From Azolla caroliniana (taxonomy: Eukaryota; Polypodiophyta), in contig JBHGNT010000007.1 in the NCBI GenBank assembly GCA_043228905.1, positions 14,632,001 through 14,696,000 of the forward strand: DNA of 64,000 bases. The letters are read 5' to 3'. The stretch's first letter is position 1, and each line of letters starts with the position of its first letter. The notes beneath the pieces were generated by a model. It worked only from the letters and a program-made list of their open reading frames with translations. It was not told the DNA's origin and searched no databases. This document shows, in pieces, positions 10,185 to 23,818 of this stretch. The position numbers were made by a program, and so were the translations under genes.

Positions 10185-10190
10185 TTTATT
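10185..10190 (-). terminator. Candidate polyadenylation signal of the epsin gene
   Basis: AATAAA on the minus strand, 90 nt downstream of the stop codon at 10,280-10,282. Distance and sequence fit a plant near-upstream element. The true cleavage site cannot be read from sequence. Confidence 0.45.
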
Positions 10191-10279
10191 AGCTTCTATG
10201 TTGGGGTTCATATAAAGAAGACCCAACATCAATAAATGTAAAATAAAGTAGTGCAAAATGGGTATTTGATCAAATAGAT

Positions 10280-10442
10280 CTATCTATACCCATTATACTG
10301 TTGTTGATTCGTGTAACTACCTCCAATGGAACCCATGCCCATGCCCATGCCCATAGGTCTCATAGTCATCGCAGGGTTACTCATTGGCATCATAGGTTGC
10401 ATCATGCCAACCCCAGGGGTCATGGGTGGACCCATGCCCATG

Positions 10443-10477
<35 letters not shown>

Positions 10478-13400
10478 GCTATGCATTGAGACAGGTGCAC
10501 TTGGAGTTGCTATTGCACTCGCTCCAGCTAAACCGAGTCCAGATCCCGAACCCATGGCTTTTCCCATGCTGACTGATGAGGTGCTTTTGTTGGTCATCGA
10601 GCTACTTCTGTTGGTCATCATTCTGTCTTCCTTGCTCTTCTCACTCTTTCGTAGAAGATCAAAATCAATACCGATACCGGCTAAAGGATTGCTTTTGGCT
10701 GCAGGGATATAATGGATGGATTTAGGTAGATATTCCATTTTCATGTATAGTTATAATTCAACGCAACTGAAAACAATTGAGAGAAACTAAGAAACGTCTA
10801 ACAATAGAATTAATTACAACAGCAGCATCTGGACATGTAATTGGCCCTATTTATATCCTTAATATTGACTCTTAATCAAGGTTATCCAATGAGCACAAAT
10901 GTAGTTAGCCTTTATATATTCATAAACCCTAGGACTAGGTCCAGACTACAGCTATCCACATGCAAATGGGCCTACCTCTAGCCCTACTATTGAATTCCTA
11001 ATAAAGGTTATGTGTGTGCATGCCATGCCTACTGTAGAAACAGGAAAACGATAAAAGCACAACAATAGAAAAGGAAAATGACAATAGCCCGGCTATAGAG
11101 AAAAGGCAAATGACAATACCCCAACTATAGAGAATAAACAAATGATAATACCCCAACTATAGAGGAAAGGAAAATAACTTACGTCCAGCAATATTCAAGT
11201 CAACCAGACCCTTGTTCAAAGTGTCAGCCCAGACGGTTGATTTTGTCTCAAACTTCTTTTCCTGAGCTGGTTTTACGAATGTTTGTCCTTCGTTTGCTAG
11301 GCCAAATGTCTGTGACAGTGTGGACACTGGAGCTGAAGGTGGATTATTAGAGCCATTCAAGAAAGCCGAAGGTTGAGTAGGAATCTGGTTCACAGGCAAA
11401 CTCACTGAAGGAGAGGGCTGGAGAGATATAGTTGAAACACCTCCAAATAGATTAACCTGGCTTCCATACAATCCATGATTAATTGGCTGACTAGGTGGAA
11501 CAGTTGCAAATGTGCTGAAAGTGTTGTTCAATGTTGGGGTTGTTCCGTGATCCATTGGAGAAGCGAAAGCAGAAACTGTTGGCGACGGTACTACATTAAT
11601 GGGTGCATTTGAGAGAGACGTCGCATCTGCTTTAAATGGGGTGTCTCCAAATACAGCTTCATTAAGTTGCTATACATCATAAAACAAGGTGTTGTAACAT
11701 GTAAGTTACGAAACAAAATAAATAAAAACGCTCTTTGTAAAATATGTTAAATGCATGATTGGAAGAAAAATATCAACCAAATGTGTTTGTGACGAGAAAT
11801 GCTACTCTCTTTGTAAAATATGTTAAATGCGTGATTGCAAGAAAAATATCAACCAAACATGTTTGTAATGAGAAATTAACCTGAAATGGAACATTGCTTC
11901 CTGGATCAGCATGTGTGAATCCAGAAGCATTAGATTCTCCAAAAGGGTTGCTCAATGGAACAGGTGGTGCTGGAAGTGCTAGCATAGCGATGATTGGTTC
12001 TTGTTGGCTAAATAGATCATCAGCTTGTGAACTGGTGGTTGGTTGTGGTGGTGATGTTGTAGATGTTGATCCTATCATCATTTTTGTATTAAAACAATCA
12101 GGAGAAAACAGAGTCACAAACATAAACAAGAAAATATTTTCTGAGGCACAATGTGAAAGCATAGCATTTATATATCATATAAGAGATGCTCCACAACAAT
12201 CCCCATCTGACACATTAATGCTTATTGATTCACAAGATTACGGTTAGATGGTAGAGGTAAAGCTTCTGGTTTTGGGGGCCAGACCTTAAAGCTAGCATTA
12301 TACTACAAAAGAAAATGCTAATAAAAAGAAACAAAATGACCTTGCCAAGCAATCATGAAAGCAAGTTCTCCATTTGAGCATTGCATACAAGATGATGACA
12401 AAGGAAAAATTTTAATACCTGAAAAAGCCCGAGGATCAAATTCCTCACTGTCAATTTTTGGTGGAGAAATTTTGTTGATATTCTCCATTTGAACTATATT
12501 AGGTTTTATTGTCTTAGCCTCCTGGTCTCTGCTGTAAAAAAGGAACAAAATTTAGTGACAAGAGTCCTACCATACTGTGTGAATAGAGAGTACATCCGCA
12601 CCTTTGACCATCAGTAGATTGATGTGCAGGGCTACTTAGGGCTTCTTCATAACTTGGAGGTGCTTCCATCCTTGAACGTGGTGACTTTCGATCAGACCTC
12701 CTAAAGAAAACATTAAAAGCCAAACTAAGTTGGGGGGGATTATAGTGATATAAAGAAGATGAAAGAAATAAAGAGCAAAAGACCTGTCATCTTGTTCATA
12801 ATCATCTTTTCGACCTCCAGAACTCCTAATAAAAGCAATCAGAATTTAAAGACAAGTAGCTCAACAAACCATCTACAACCACATGGACAAATAATAAATA
12901 AGAAAAAAATTCTGAAATACCGCTGAGTTTTTCTTTATTTCACCAAAAGCTTCTACATTACCACTATTCCCAAATACCCCTGGTCAAACCCCCAATGAGA
13001 ATGGGATGAACTCATCCCATAATTGAGGGAAAAAGGGATGAGTTAACATACAATTGCTCAAATAGCAAATATTAATAGACCAAGATGGATTTGACCAAGC
13101 AATTTCGGGACATGGGGGACGCACTGGAAAGTAAGATAAACTCAAGGGTATTTCAATGTTTCTCCCTAATAATCATACTACAGTGTGAAAGTTGTAAGCA
13201 CCTTGAAGAATTGTAGTCAGCATCACTTCGCCGATGGTTGCTCTGACCCTCTTCACGGTCATAATCTCGGTTATACTCATCTCTACCATATCGATCGCCT
13301 CCCCTTCCAGATCTATCATTGTCTCTGCCATTTCGGTCCCAATCCCTGCCTCGGTAGCCATCATCTTGATATATGTTACCATCTCTCTCTCTATTATACC

Positions 13401-16400
13401 TTTCTTCATCCCTACTTTGGGATCGATAGACATCATCTTCATAACGATCATCTCCATAGTTGCTGCTTCTTGATCCATAATAGGAGGAATTCGGCTTATA
13501 GATTCCTCCAGTTGATGAGCTACCTCGGTACCTGTGACCCATGATACACTCATATCTTCCTCTGTGCAGTGTGCATCTCAATCACATAATGACACCACTT
13601 AAAATCAATCACTTACTTATCCCTGTTTGCAATAGCCTTTTGTCTTGCTTCCCTTATTTTCTCTTTATCATTCACAAGGGCAACTAGAGATTGTGCCTTC
13701 TTTCGCACATTAAGACCTTGGTCCCTTCCGCCAGAATCATAGTATTGGAAGTCCATAAGGGTCTAGAAAACATAAGATGATCATATCATTGCAAGAATTA
13801 AATGTAAGAATTTACAAGATACTACTCTGTTTGTAATACGTGAATATAATTACTATATGGATGTCCGTAATGTGAAACTTCCCAGCAAATGCAAGCATGC
13901 AATTTGCTGGCTACCCTTCCTAAAACAAAATGTAAGCCCAAATGCTGCAAGAGAGCAAAGATCCAAGATTTTTAGGAAGAATTATACCGAGAGTTGATAG
14001 GAATGTTCTTTGAGTTCATCAATCACCCGTTCCGATCCGTGGGAAACAAGATACTCAAACACAGTTAAAGCCTAGAAAACAAAGGAACCATGATGAGTGA
14101 AAAACGTAATCACAACCCAACAGTGGTCGGATTGTTCAACAATTGTTCATAAACTGAAAGTGCCATGGAAAAAACTACCTTATATACATGACGCCAATTT
14201 CGGCCAGTGTCATTAATCCGCTTCCATAGAATCGACACTACCAGCTGATAATCATTGCTGTATTTATGACAGAAAATCTCAGTTTATTTACTGCCCATTC
14301 ATGAATGGCATAACTGATAGAAACTCTTTAGTATAATCTAGAGAACGGAAACACCCTCAGAAATAATGAACCTAACCGTCCAAGTTCACCGATAGAGATC
14401 TACAGTCTAATGTAGAGAGCTTAAATCATCACAAGTTATGAACTTAATCATTCGACATGACACATCTAAGCTAAAGCGTAACATACACAACTGAAAACTT
14501 CAGATGTAATGAAGTTTCACTATAAGAATAGCAGATTGGCTTCACGAAGTTCCACTGCATACACATTATAATGGGTAATTACCCTACAATGGAATAATAA
14601 GTTACGACAGGAACTCATTATAGTGGCTATTGAAGGAATGGTTGCCTTGTAGTAAATAGGGGCTAACTACTTCCATCTACGCTTTTCACCAATCTTGTAA
14701 TGTGAGGTTTCAGTTTTCCAATGGACCTCCCTGTTGTTGATCCCCTGTATCTCAATAGACAATTCCCCATCTCCCAAATTCGGTGGCGCAGTGGCATCCT
14801 AGTGAGTATGCATAGGAACTTTGGCCTTGCAGTAGGAATCATTATCATAATTCATGTAGTTTTGTGTGGTTTTGGATATTACTAGAGGACGGGCTCCAAG
14901 AAGGCGTATTTATTACAGTTTCATCTCCATTTCCTGTCCTATTGTGAGCACATGATCTAACTTTCTTTGCAAATAGGAAATATTCAAATTAAGTAGTTGT
15001 TTTTTATAATTTTGTGGTCTAGAAGTGCTTGAAGAGTGTGTGCTTGTTGAGCATCATTTGTTGGCTCTCCAAAGACCTCCTAAATTTCATGTACCATCTC
15101 CATGCTCCTCATTGTTTCACATATAGCTCTCATGGACATCTCCAAAATCTTTTAGAACCCCACAAGTATCATCCAAAAAACAAACTAGAAATGTGACCTT
15201 TGATGGTAATCTAGTAATATAAGAGATGTAATCCATTGTAGGTGAGTCTTCAAACCGAAAACAAAAAAGCAATTTCTAGATCAAACTTCAAAAAATGGAT
15301 AGCGATTACAAATGAATAGATTCAGTGTTACCCAAACACTAGAACATGGATTCCACACGGGGCTCTTTGAGGATCGCCAAACAATCAACTCAAAATGGAT
15401 TTTTTGTGTCAAGGACAATGTTAAAGGAAATTGGTTCATTTCAAGGCTGATGTGGTCACCAAAGGTTTCTTTTTTAGATGATTTTTAAAGACACTTTCAA
15501 CCCACAGCTTAAGAATGTTTACTTGTTTTGTTGCATGATCTCAGGTTGCATCACTCACTTAGTCATTCGAACAACTTTTCTTCAAGAAGTTCTTGGAGTT
15601 TATTTTTAGAGACACTTTCAGCCCAAGGCTTAAGAATGTTTATCGGCCTTGTTGCATGATATGATCTCAAGTTGCATCACTCAATCGTGCAAAGAACTTT
15701 TTTCCAAGGGGTGCTCAATAAAAAAAACTACATGTGACAACCAAAGCTTTTGAAGAATGCATTGTGTGCATTATGCTTATCACATAGTAAATGGTCACAT
15801 GGAATCATTATGGTTATCACTTAAAAACTTCACTCTTTCCTCATCAATATTGGAAGCAACATTGCCTTAAGAAACTGGATCCACCTTTGTTTTATCATTG
15901 GTGTTTATGTTGACGACCTTCCCTTACTTTCAAACTCTAAATCTTGCTAGAAAATAACTTGCATTTACTTTTTCACTTTTAACTGATATAGGGCCACTTC
16001 CTTGGCATTCAAATAATTCAAAATAGCGCTAATCCCAATTTCTCTCTTTTAACAATCCTATGATATTTGCAAGATTGTTTTAACAATCCTAAGTTATTTC
16101 CATGATTGTTTGAAGATTTCCATAGCGAGCCTATTCTCAATAATGTATACAACAAGGTACTTGTTTTTGTCGTTGATTTTCTTTGTTGTTTTATGAAGGG
16201 AGAGTAGTGAATTCCTTGAAAAGCTGCTACATTACTTGAAGAACACACAACATTTGGCGTTCACTTACTCAACCACAAATTTTAAATCAACAACACTTGT
16301 GCAAGGATGAACAACCCCCTGACATCAACTTCTTCGTTGGATTGACTCAAGTTTGGGGATATGTGAGCAGTTGAAGGTCAATAGGTGGCTATATCTTACA

Positions 16401-17551
16401 CACTTCTTAAAGTTGCAATTGCTTGGATCTCAAAGAAGCAATCCATGGTTGCTTTGGCACAATGTAACTACAATTTTTGCAATCAATCTAATATATTTTA
16501 CACATCTTTCTTATGTTATTTTATTGAAGAAAAGAAAATTGACTTTAACCTTTCAGATGTGGAGAAATTTCTATAAAGCCTTGTTCACATTCAAAACACA
16601 GTACTTGTTCATGCGGTGATCACTACATAGTGCATACATATATCTACCTTTTTCACTAATAAACAAAACTTGAGTTACTTTTTTGTGTACGGTTCTGTAA
16701 CAAGCCTGTTTTTAATATATATCAAGAGATTTTCACCCCAACACAGCTGAACTGCATACATGTCATGATCATCTTACCAATGCAGATGCTAGGTACCTCC
16801 TATTTATGTATGTATGTATGTATGTATGTATGTAGCAATGGATACTACAGTAATGAATCTAGACAGCCACCAGGTGCTGGAGAGAGAGGTAATTTGGTTG
16901 GGTGGAGAATTAATTGTCTCTCGAGCTTCTTCCAGTTTGATAATAATATTGCTATTTGAGATTAACTAAGCTAATTCTTTGTTAGTCAACAAAGACCCTA
17001 ACCTTCTTCTATTTTGACAATCACATTGTTATTCAGGATTAAGATAAGTTAATTCATCAATGTATAACTCACTAATTTCGAGTAGCTTGTGCAATATCCG
17101 CCATGATACTTCCATGAGGTCCCCATGGCTCATTGGTAGTAACATCCAAAACCTGCAAATTCGAAGTAGATGAAAAACGGATAGAAAAAACAGCTAACAA
17201 AGAAATTATGGTCATTATTCCATCAATACATTGATCCTCAAAGTAGTAAAATCATACAGGATGTAAATTATCTTAAATGCAAAACAATAACATAAGAAAC
17301 ATAAACTTGATTTAAAAGATTTGGGTTTACCTTCTGTTCTATCTCAGGCACATTGAGAACTTTCTTGTTAACTTCTCTTTTCCTGAGGAATAGAAGTACC
17401 AGATTCAGATGAAACGCTCGATTAAATACAATATTCCAAAAGAAATTTAGAGTTCATAATCAGGAGAGAGAAAAAATTGTAAATTTAGTTCAAAAAGACG
17501 GACTACTTACAACTCTCTCACAGTCTGATCTATAACTTTCTTGAAATCCAT
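10280..17551 (-). CDS. EPSIN: Clathrin interactor epsin (ENTH domain), EPSIN2/3-like, 13 coding exons
   Basis: Coding exons: 17551-17511, 17382-17331, 17152-17073, 14257-14179, 14071-13988, 13762-13617, 13531-13202, 12825-12784, 12700-12602, 12528-12419, 12071-11881, 11669-11183, 10698-10280. All introns have GT-AG ends and all phases join, giving 719 residues. The start [15 protein letters not shown] is the family's usual N-terminus. ENTH domain at about 15-150 ([58 protein letters not shown]); it binds phosphoinositide membranes. Then come an R/D/Y-rich linker (161-270), [11 protein letters not shown] (373-375), one NPF (396-398), clathrin-box-like LVDLN (573-577), [16 protein letters not shown], and a Met-Gly run near the C-terminus. 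The role inferred from the family is clathrin-coat recruitment and cargo sorting at the plasma membrane or trans-Golgi/vacuolar route. No break was seen, so it is probably functional. Confidence 0.93.
10431..10478 (-). repeat. Coding hexanucleotide repeat (Met-Gly run) in epsin last exon
   Basis: CCCATG/CCCATA units (plus strand) encode an uninterrupted run of Met-Gly dipeptides in the epsin C-terminal tail. A shorter run of the same unit lies at about 10,327-10,354. Likely length-polymorphic. Confidence 0.85.
14258..17072 (-). other. Epsin intron 3 (2.8 kb)
   Basis: By far the longest intron, splitting the ENTH domain between RN and YNDYQ. It begins GTGAGT and ends in a CAG acceptor. It contains a (TATG)n microsatellite at about 16,806-16,834 and a degenerate duplication with a 121-bp period (GACACTTTCA at 15,490 and 15,611). 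Its short open frames (14,663-14,848; 16,018-16,248; 16,353-16,619) have no recognisable content. Confidence 0.8.
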
Positions 17552-18538
17552 TGAAAGTCTCAGCTCAAATATCGAATTGTTATTTTCCAAAGAAAACCTG
17601 TGTATTTCTGATCAAACGTGATCTGTCAGCGAACGCCTAGATGTGTAAAGGAAGAAAAGAAGAAGAAAGGAAGGAAATAAAGGTTGTTTTCGGATGAATA
17701 CTGAACTGTAAAAGGTAGATCTGGATGCAAAAGAAAGAAAAAGGAATATTTTTTGTGACGAATCTTGATATATATATATATATAGTGAAACCGAAGTGGA
17801 TGAGAAGAAAATAGATTCTCCTTCTGATGAATTCTGACCTGAATTAGAGAACGATTAAAATTTTAAAGCCAGAAAGAAGGGTGAAAAAATTAAAATTTTG
17901 GATGAATCCTGATCTCTGAGGAACAAAATGAATGAGAAGAAAGTAAATGACGTTTTTTCCTAATGAATCCTGAACTGTTAAGGGATCAATCTGGTTGCAA
18001 ATGAGGAAAGCGAATAAAATTTAGAAAGAATTATCGAATATTATTAAGGAAAGGAACGTATGCGAATTATATAGATATTTCTGATGTGAAGTTTGATAGA
18101 GAAGACAGATCAGAGTGAAGAAACTGGAAGATAAAGAATAAGAAGAAGAAGAAGAAGAAGAGAGAAAGAAAGGAAAGAGAAAGCGAGAATTAGTGCAACT
18201 TCAAATCTGAAACTTTGATGAAGAAAACAGATCAGGGAGAAAAACAAGTATCTCAGATTTATTTTGAGAATTTGAGCTTGAAAGACGAAATTATTGAGCA
18301 GTTCCACACCTGTAGTGAGAATTAGCCTTCAATTCGATGTCCGATCAGAGAGAAGAAGGAGCAGTGGTGACTATGGAGTTCTGAAGAAATGGCGTGTGAA
18401 AAGAAGGAAAGAAAATACGCAAATGAAAGAAGTCGGTGTGGATTTCTGAAGGAATTGAGCGATGAGAAAGAGAAGAAGAAGAAGTGGCTATGGAGATCTG
18501 AGGAAATCACATGAGAAGAAGAAAATGGCATGAAAACA

Positions 18539-18589
<51 letters not shown>

Positions 18590-18640
18590 GGAAGAAGAAA
18601 AAATCAAGTGGACAATTAATTAATTAATAAAGGCTTTATT
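17552..18640 (-). promoter_or_regulatory. Epsin 5' leader and probable promoter
   Basis: About 1.1 kb upstream of the epsin ATG, strongly CT-rich on the coding strand, as in many plant core promoters and leaders. It contains a long (CT)n tract (18,541-18,589) and several degenerate copies of a GATGAATCCTGAACTG-like motif (near 17,694, 17,824, 17,902 and 17,962). A 5'-UTR intron is possible (AG acceptor context near 17,598) but I could not fix a donor. Transcription start unknown. Confidence 0.4.
18541..18589. repeat. (GA)n microsatellite
   Basis: About 24 uninterrupted GA dinucleotides (CT on the epsin coding strand), flanked by AAGAAGAAG-type purine stretches. Confidence 0.95.
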
Positions 18641-21151
18641 CTTTAATTTGTGTCTGTCCAATATCTCGCATTTTCCGTTTGCCTTTTTATTTTATTTTTT
18701 GTGTTAATTCACTCCATCCAAAAAAGCAAACGCTTGCTTTTTTCCTTTTCCTTTTTTTTGTGTTTTTTTTACTTCTTTACATATTTCCCCCCCCCCCAAA
18801 CACAATTAAAAAGCAACGTTTCTGATTTTCTCGAAAACAATTTTTGCTTTTTTTTTCAAAAACCAAAACTTCTTCTTTTTTCTGATTTTACGAAAAACTC
18901 AATTAAGTATACGTGCAGCACACCAATGCACAAGAAATTTCTTTCTTTCTTCTTCTTCTTCTTCTTTTCTCCCTACTGCCTGAGATAAATAAAAACATTT
19001 TAGAACTATAATACTCTCTCTCTTTTTTCCCAAGAACAAGCCATATAATTTATTCTAATTTTGGATTGTGCCTCCATCCCACCATCTCCATGGTGCATGT
19101 GCATGTGTGTATGTGTGTGTGTGTTTCCTTCAAGGCCATCCACACCCGCCTTCTCTCCTGCCCACGAATCTCAGCTACAGTTCGGTTCGAGCCAAGTCAT
19201 CAAATCTGAAACACCGTGAAACCACGACTTACATAATGCCTTAACTTGATTCAGCGTGCTTTAGGTTTTGCAAATTCGGTTCCATTTTGTCCTTTGAAGG
19301 GCCAATAGCGGGAGGTTTGATCAAGGCTTTTGGTTCATTTCGGTAAGTTGCTTTAGCAACAATCCCATTAGGTAGTGCAGATTTCTTGGTGCACCACATT
19401 CATGCATTTACAATTCATGTTATTGTATTAATATGACGAAAAGGTGTTCTATGTGTTGCCATTGGCTTCAAGTTTTGTTAATTTTCCAGCTTCGAACTAG
19501 AGCTTAACGGTTTAGGGAGAGGAACATTTTTGAAATTTTATTTTTTTTAAAAGTATGTAATGTGTACCTATTATTAAGTTTTAGCTTTTAAAATAGAACC
19601 CTCATTGTTCTTAAGAAAATCGCCCTCTCTTTGAAATTTGAAAATAGTGTGCACAATCAACAACAATTTTGGCTGAGCCAAACTTGGACCATGAAACTGT
19701 ATAGCTTAATGGTTTCATTATTTAATGATTAGTGTATGTTATTGAACCGTTTTTATTAGAGCTTGAAAATCCCTCAAAAACGATTTTGATTAATAGGTCT
19801 CGTGGATCAATTTAGTTTGGTTTTGACAGTTTGAGTTTGATACTTCCAAATTGAATCGAATTATTGCCAATTAATATTCACAACTCTTTTCTTGTTGGCC
19901 TCAATGTGTGTGGACATCGTTCGTCTTCCCTCACTTGCGTGTTTCTTCATGCTACTAATATATCATCTAGGTCATGTGCAACTTGTTCAAACATTGAAGA
20001 AGAATATCGGCCTCGGCAAACGAGGGAAAATATCACATACAAGAAAGGCCTGAAAGTGGACCCAAATAACCATTCACTCATTGCACAGGAGGAACCCTAA
20101 TGCACAAAGGAAACTCTCAAAATAGTGGATATAATTCTAGTTAACCAGAATTGATTGATGATTAACCTTTTTAATTCGATTAAGATGATGTGTTTAATTG
20201 TTAACATATTGGGAAGCAAGTACCTCTCACATTTCTCTAATCATGTGTTTCTATTGTTAAGCTCTAGATCAAATTATTCGTTTAATCTTGATAATATTAT
20301 TATACAACACTCAACAACTTTCGATTATTGATACATGCATCTTGAAAAAAGTGTCACTACCTTCTTTGATCAAAGGCTATGATATGATGCTTTGGAAATT
20401 GGAAAGTGTGTTAAATTTTGGAAGGAGGGACCATTGGCATGTGGCCAAGGGCATTGAAGCAGCATGTAACTATGTATCTACTTTAAAGTTTACCTTGCTT
20501 CTCAACATATTAGTTTATTCATTATGGAAATGGTTGGCATCCAAATGATCACTCAATAAAGTTAACATGTTAAGGGAAAAAGGATTGAAAGCGCACTGGC
20601 AATGGTTGTACTCCACTTAATGCATCCCCTTATCTCTATGTTCACTCATTTCTTGTTCCCAACAACTTAGTTTTTCCTCCTTGACCCCCTATTAATGCAT
20701 GCTACCTTTTTAGATCTACTGACCAACCTTTATACTCATTTGTAATTGTATATTGTTATTGTTCCCATGTCTAGGTCAAGTTATTGTCAATTGTGTCATC
20801 AATATATGTAGGCATCATATGTATTTCCATTAATACAAATAATATAGACAAACTCTACTTGCATTTTATTATTCGATCATGCTATTTTTATATTTCCCTA
20901 TGGTCCTAGCTAATTGACTTTAGTTATTTAAATGTTTGATATTCACCAAATATTCATATCACTAATCTTTCTCGATTATGTATTTTAGGATTGAGTGATT
21001 ATTATACATATTATCATGCATCTAAACAACTACTCTTGCAAGTTCAATTGCAAATTTGGTACTAGAATGAGGATAGAAAGCAAATTAGGAACATATGATA
21101 TCTTTCGCAACTACCACGGTAATCTATCATCCACCGACTTGTCTACTTTTT

Positions 21152-21194
<43 letters not shown>

Positions 21195-22274
21195 AAACAT
21201 CATGATGTAGTCATATAGCAATGCACGCATGTTGACGGTGCATGAATTCTCATTGTCTCTATTAGTAATACTTTGTAGGACTATGGGGAAACCTCGGTAT
21301 GACATAAAGGACTTGAAAGTATTTAGAGAAAATTGGAACATTGTCTGGTAGTGTTTTTTTTTTTTGTGTATGGAATCTGGATACCATTGAAAAAAAGTGT
21401 TGGGTGGTGTTAAATGATAGGAGAGAAATTGAACGCATTCTAGGTCTTTTAAGATTTTATTTTTTAAAGAAATCTTTTTTTAAGGAAAGCATTAATTAAT
21501 TGAAATATTTTGAACTATAATTGTGTAAAGGAACAAGTGACGAGGAGAAAATGAGCAAATGAAAAATGACAATCCAACATCAGCAAATGCTTAGGAAATG
21601 CATCTATTCATTAGAAGGGCTTCTTAGTACTCGAATTTGAGAGGATTTTGATGGTATTGACTCCCTTAATCCTCCCCCATTGGAGTCCAAATAGAAGAGG
21701 AGAGAAATTTGAAGCCACTAGACACCAAGAATGTGCATTTGTTACTTGATACTTGAACCCATCGTGAATCGATACACTCAACAACTATCAACTTTCCAGT
21801 AAAACCATTGACATTATACTACTCGGTTTCCAAAGTCGCATTGTTTGGGACAATGTTGATGATGTCTAAGGTGTTTTTTTCTCCAGAGTCCAATCTTTGT
21901 TTATTTTCGTATCCCCCTTGAGTTTATATGGTGTTGACTTCACTCGCAAAAGAGTAAAAAGTTATACTTTTTGATAGTTGCCATTCAATCCTATTTTTTG
22001 GGGTGATTTTATATGGTCTCCTTTGGTTGGAGTAGTGTTGATTTTACGTACATGGTGGCATTTCACTTCTCATTGTTTGGGACAATGTTGATGATGTTGT
22101 GCCATTATTTGCCTATTCCAACCATAATATCATATCATTTGGCAAAGTGAAAAATGGATCACGTGACATTAATAATGATAATGGCACTCTATTAACATGC
22201 AACTTGGGTGAAGGAGATTATTAACTACGAAAGTAGCAATTCATGGTATGATCTATTTGGGCAAATGCAACCAT

Positions 22275-22635
22275 ATTTATAGAGGGCCTTCATGGAGGAT
22301 ACTTTGGTTGATAATGATGCCCTAATTAGCTAGATTACATTTATAATGGAGTAATTGGATTGAAATGGCAACAATAAAGTAATTAATAATAGAGAAGTTG
22401 TATCGAATAATCAAACAAGAATGATCTCATAAAGTGCTCAAAGTTTCTTACAGCAAACAGATTTATAGAAGGCCTTCATGAGGATGCTTTGGTTGATAAC
22501 AATGCCCTAATTAGCCAGATTACATTTATAATGGAGTAATTAGATTGCAATGGCACAATAAAGTAATTAATAATAGAGAAGCTGTATCAAATAATCAAAC
22601 AAGAATGATCTCATAAAGTGTTTAGAGTTCCTTAA
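22275..22635. repeat. Two-copy direct tandem duplication, about 186-bp period
   Basis: ATTTATAGAGGGCCTTCATG at 22,275 recurs as ATTTATAGAAGGCCTTCATG at 22,461. Both copies contain TGCCCTAATTAGC and run to ATGATCTCATAAAGTG. The copies differ by scattered substitutions and 1-2 bp indels. Confidence 0.85.
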
Positions 22636-23818
22636 TGATGTTGAAATGAATTTGCTTGATATTCGATTTCTTAGATTTAGTTTTTCTCATCAAAATTGTG
22701 AAAGGGAATGGCATAGAGGATCCTACAAATTCACTAGAATTTGAATGGGATATGTATGAATTGAAGTTTTCCATCAATATGTCAAACATCAATGAAATGA
22801 ATGACCTTGTGGATGTTTTACATGTAAACCATATTTAATCATTATTGTTGCTTACGTAACTTGCTACTAAGAAATGAAAATATTTTCTTAACTATTAAAG
22901 CACAAGATGCCACCAAGAAGGCTTGCTGGAAATGTTACAACTTACAATAGATGTTGAGTTGCTCAAGGATGGATATACAACAATATTTTTAAATTTCATA
23001 GATGTATCTTGCAATACAACATTGTTGATAATATCCTCAAACAAAATTAAAAAAATATCATTTCTATATGATTAAAATTGAGTACATGTGGTTTATCTAC
23101 ATATGTACTCTCCGGTCATTTAAAACGCTAATTCTTTCACACAATGCCACATTGCCAAGTTGATGTCTCATTCTCCATTTCTCTATATGTTCTTTGATGT
23201 AATATTTTTCTTTTTTTAAGTCTTAATGCTTATATTTTCCTGCACCAAAATGATATACTATAACACATCATAAGTACCAACTACAATGAATTCAAAATTA
23301 CGATTGGCAAATATTTTTTCATGCAAAAATTTGCTAATATGCAAGAGAAACAAACAAACAAACCATTTCACCAATATGCTCCAAGCAAGTAACTTTTACA
23401 AATGACCAATGCATAATGCTACTAACGTGCCACATACATAATGCCACAAATAACAACATTCTTAATAATTGTTTGAACTTTTGGCATTTTAGGCATTAAT
23501 GTTGGACATTTCCAACCCGTTTGTAGACAATTCATTTTTAGACATCGTGGCCATGTCATGTAATTCCCAAAGTTTCCATTAGTTTGACAAAATGTTATGC
23601 CATCACACCAAAGCTAAAAAGCAATAAAATGCGATTGATTAGCCTTTAAATCACAAGTGGAGGGTCATTAAGAAGATGAGTGAACTTCATAAGATCTTTC
23701 ATTTAATTAACGTAAGTGAATTAAAGAGCGAGATCATTAAAGCAACGACCAAATAGGCGACTATGCCTTTCTAATCACCTTGTACTTTATTCTATTTTCA
23801 TGGCCTTTCAAAAGCTTC

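Noticed and set aside
10301-10712. Plus-strand open frames with His/Thr and Pro/Met-Ile repeats
   Set aside because: They are antisense readings of the Met-Gly repeat in the last epsin exon; the minus-strand gene with 13 in-frame exons explains the region.
13173-13553. Alternative minus- and plus-strand open frames over epsin exon 7
   Set aside because: Shadows of the R/D/Y-rich low-complexity coding exon in other phases.
18110-18531. Two short minus-strand open frames upstream of epsin (Leu/Ser/Phe-rich)
   Set aside because: Composition follows the CT-rich leader; no start context, domain or conservation can be argued from sequence alone.
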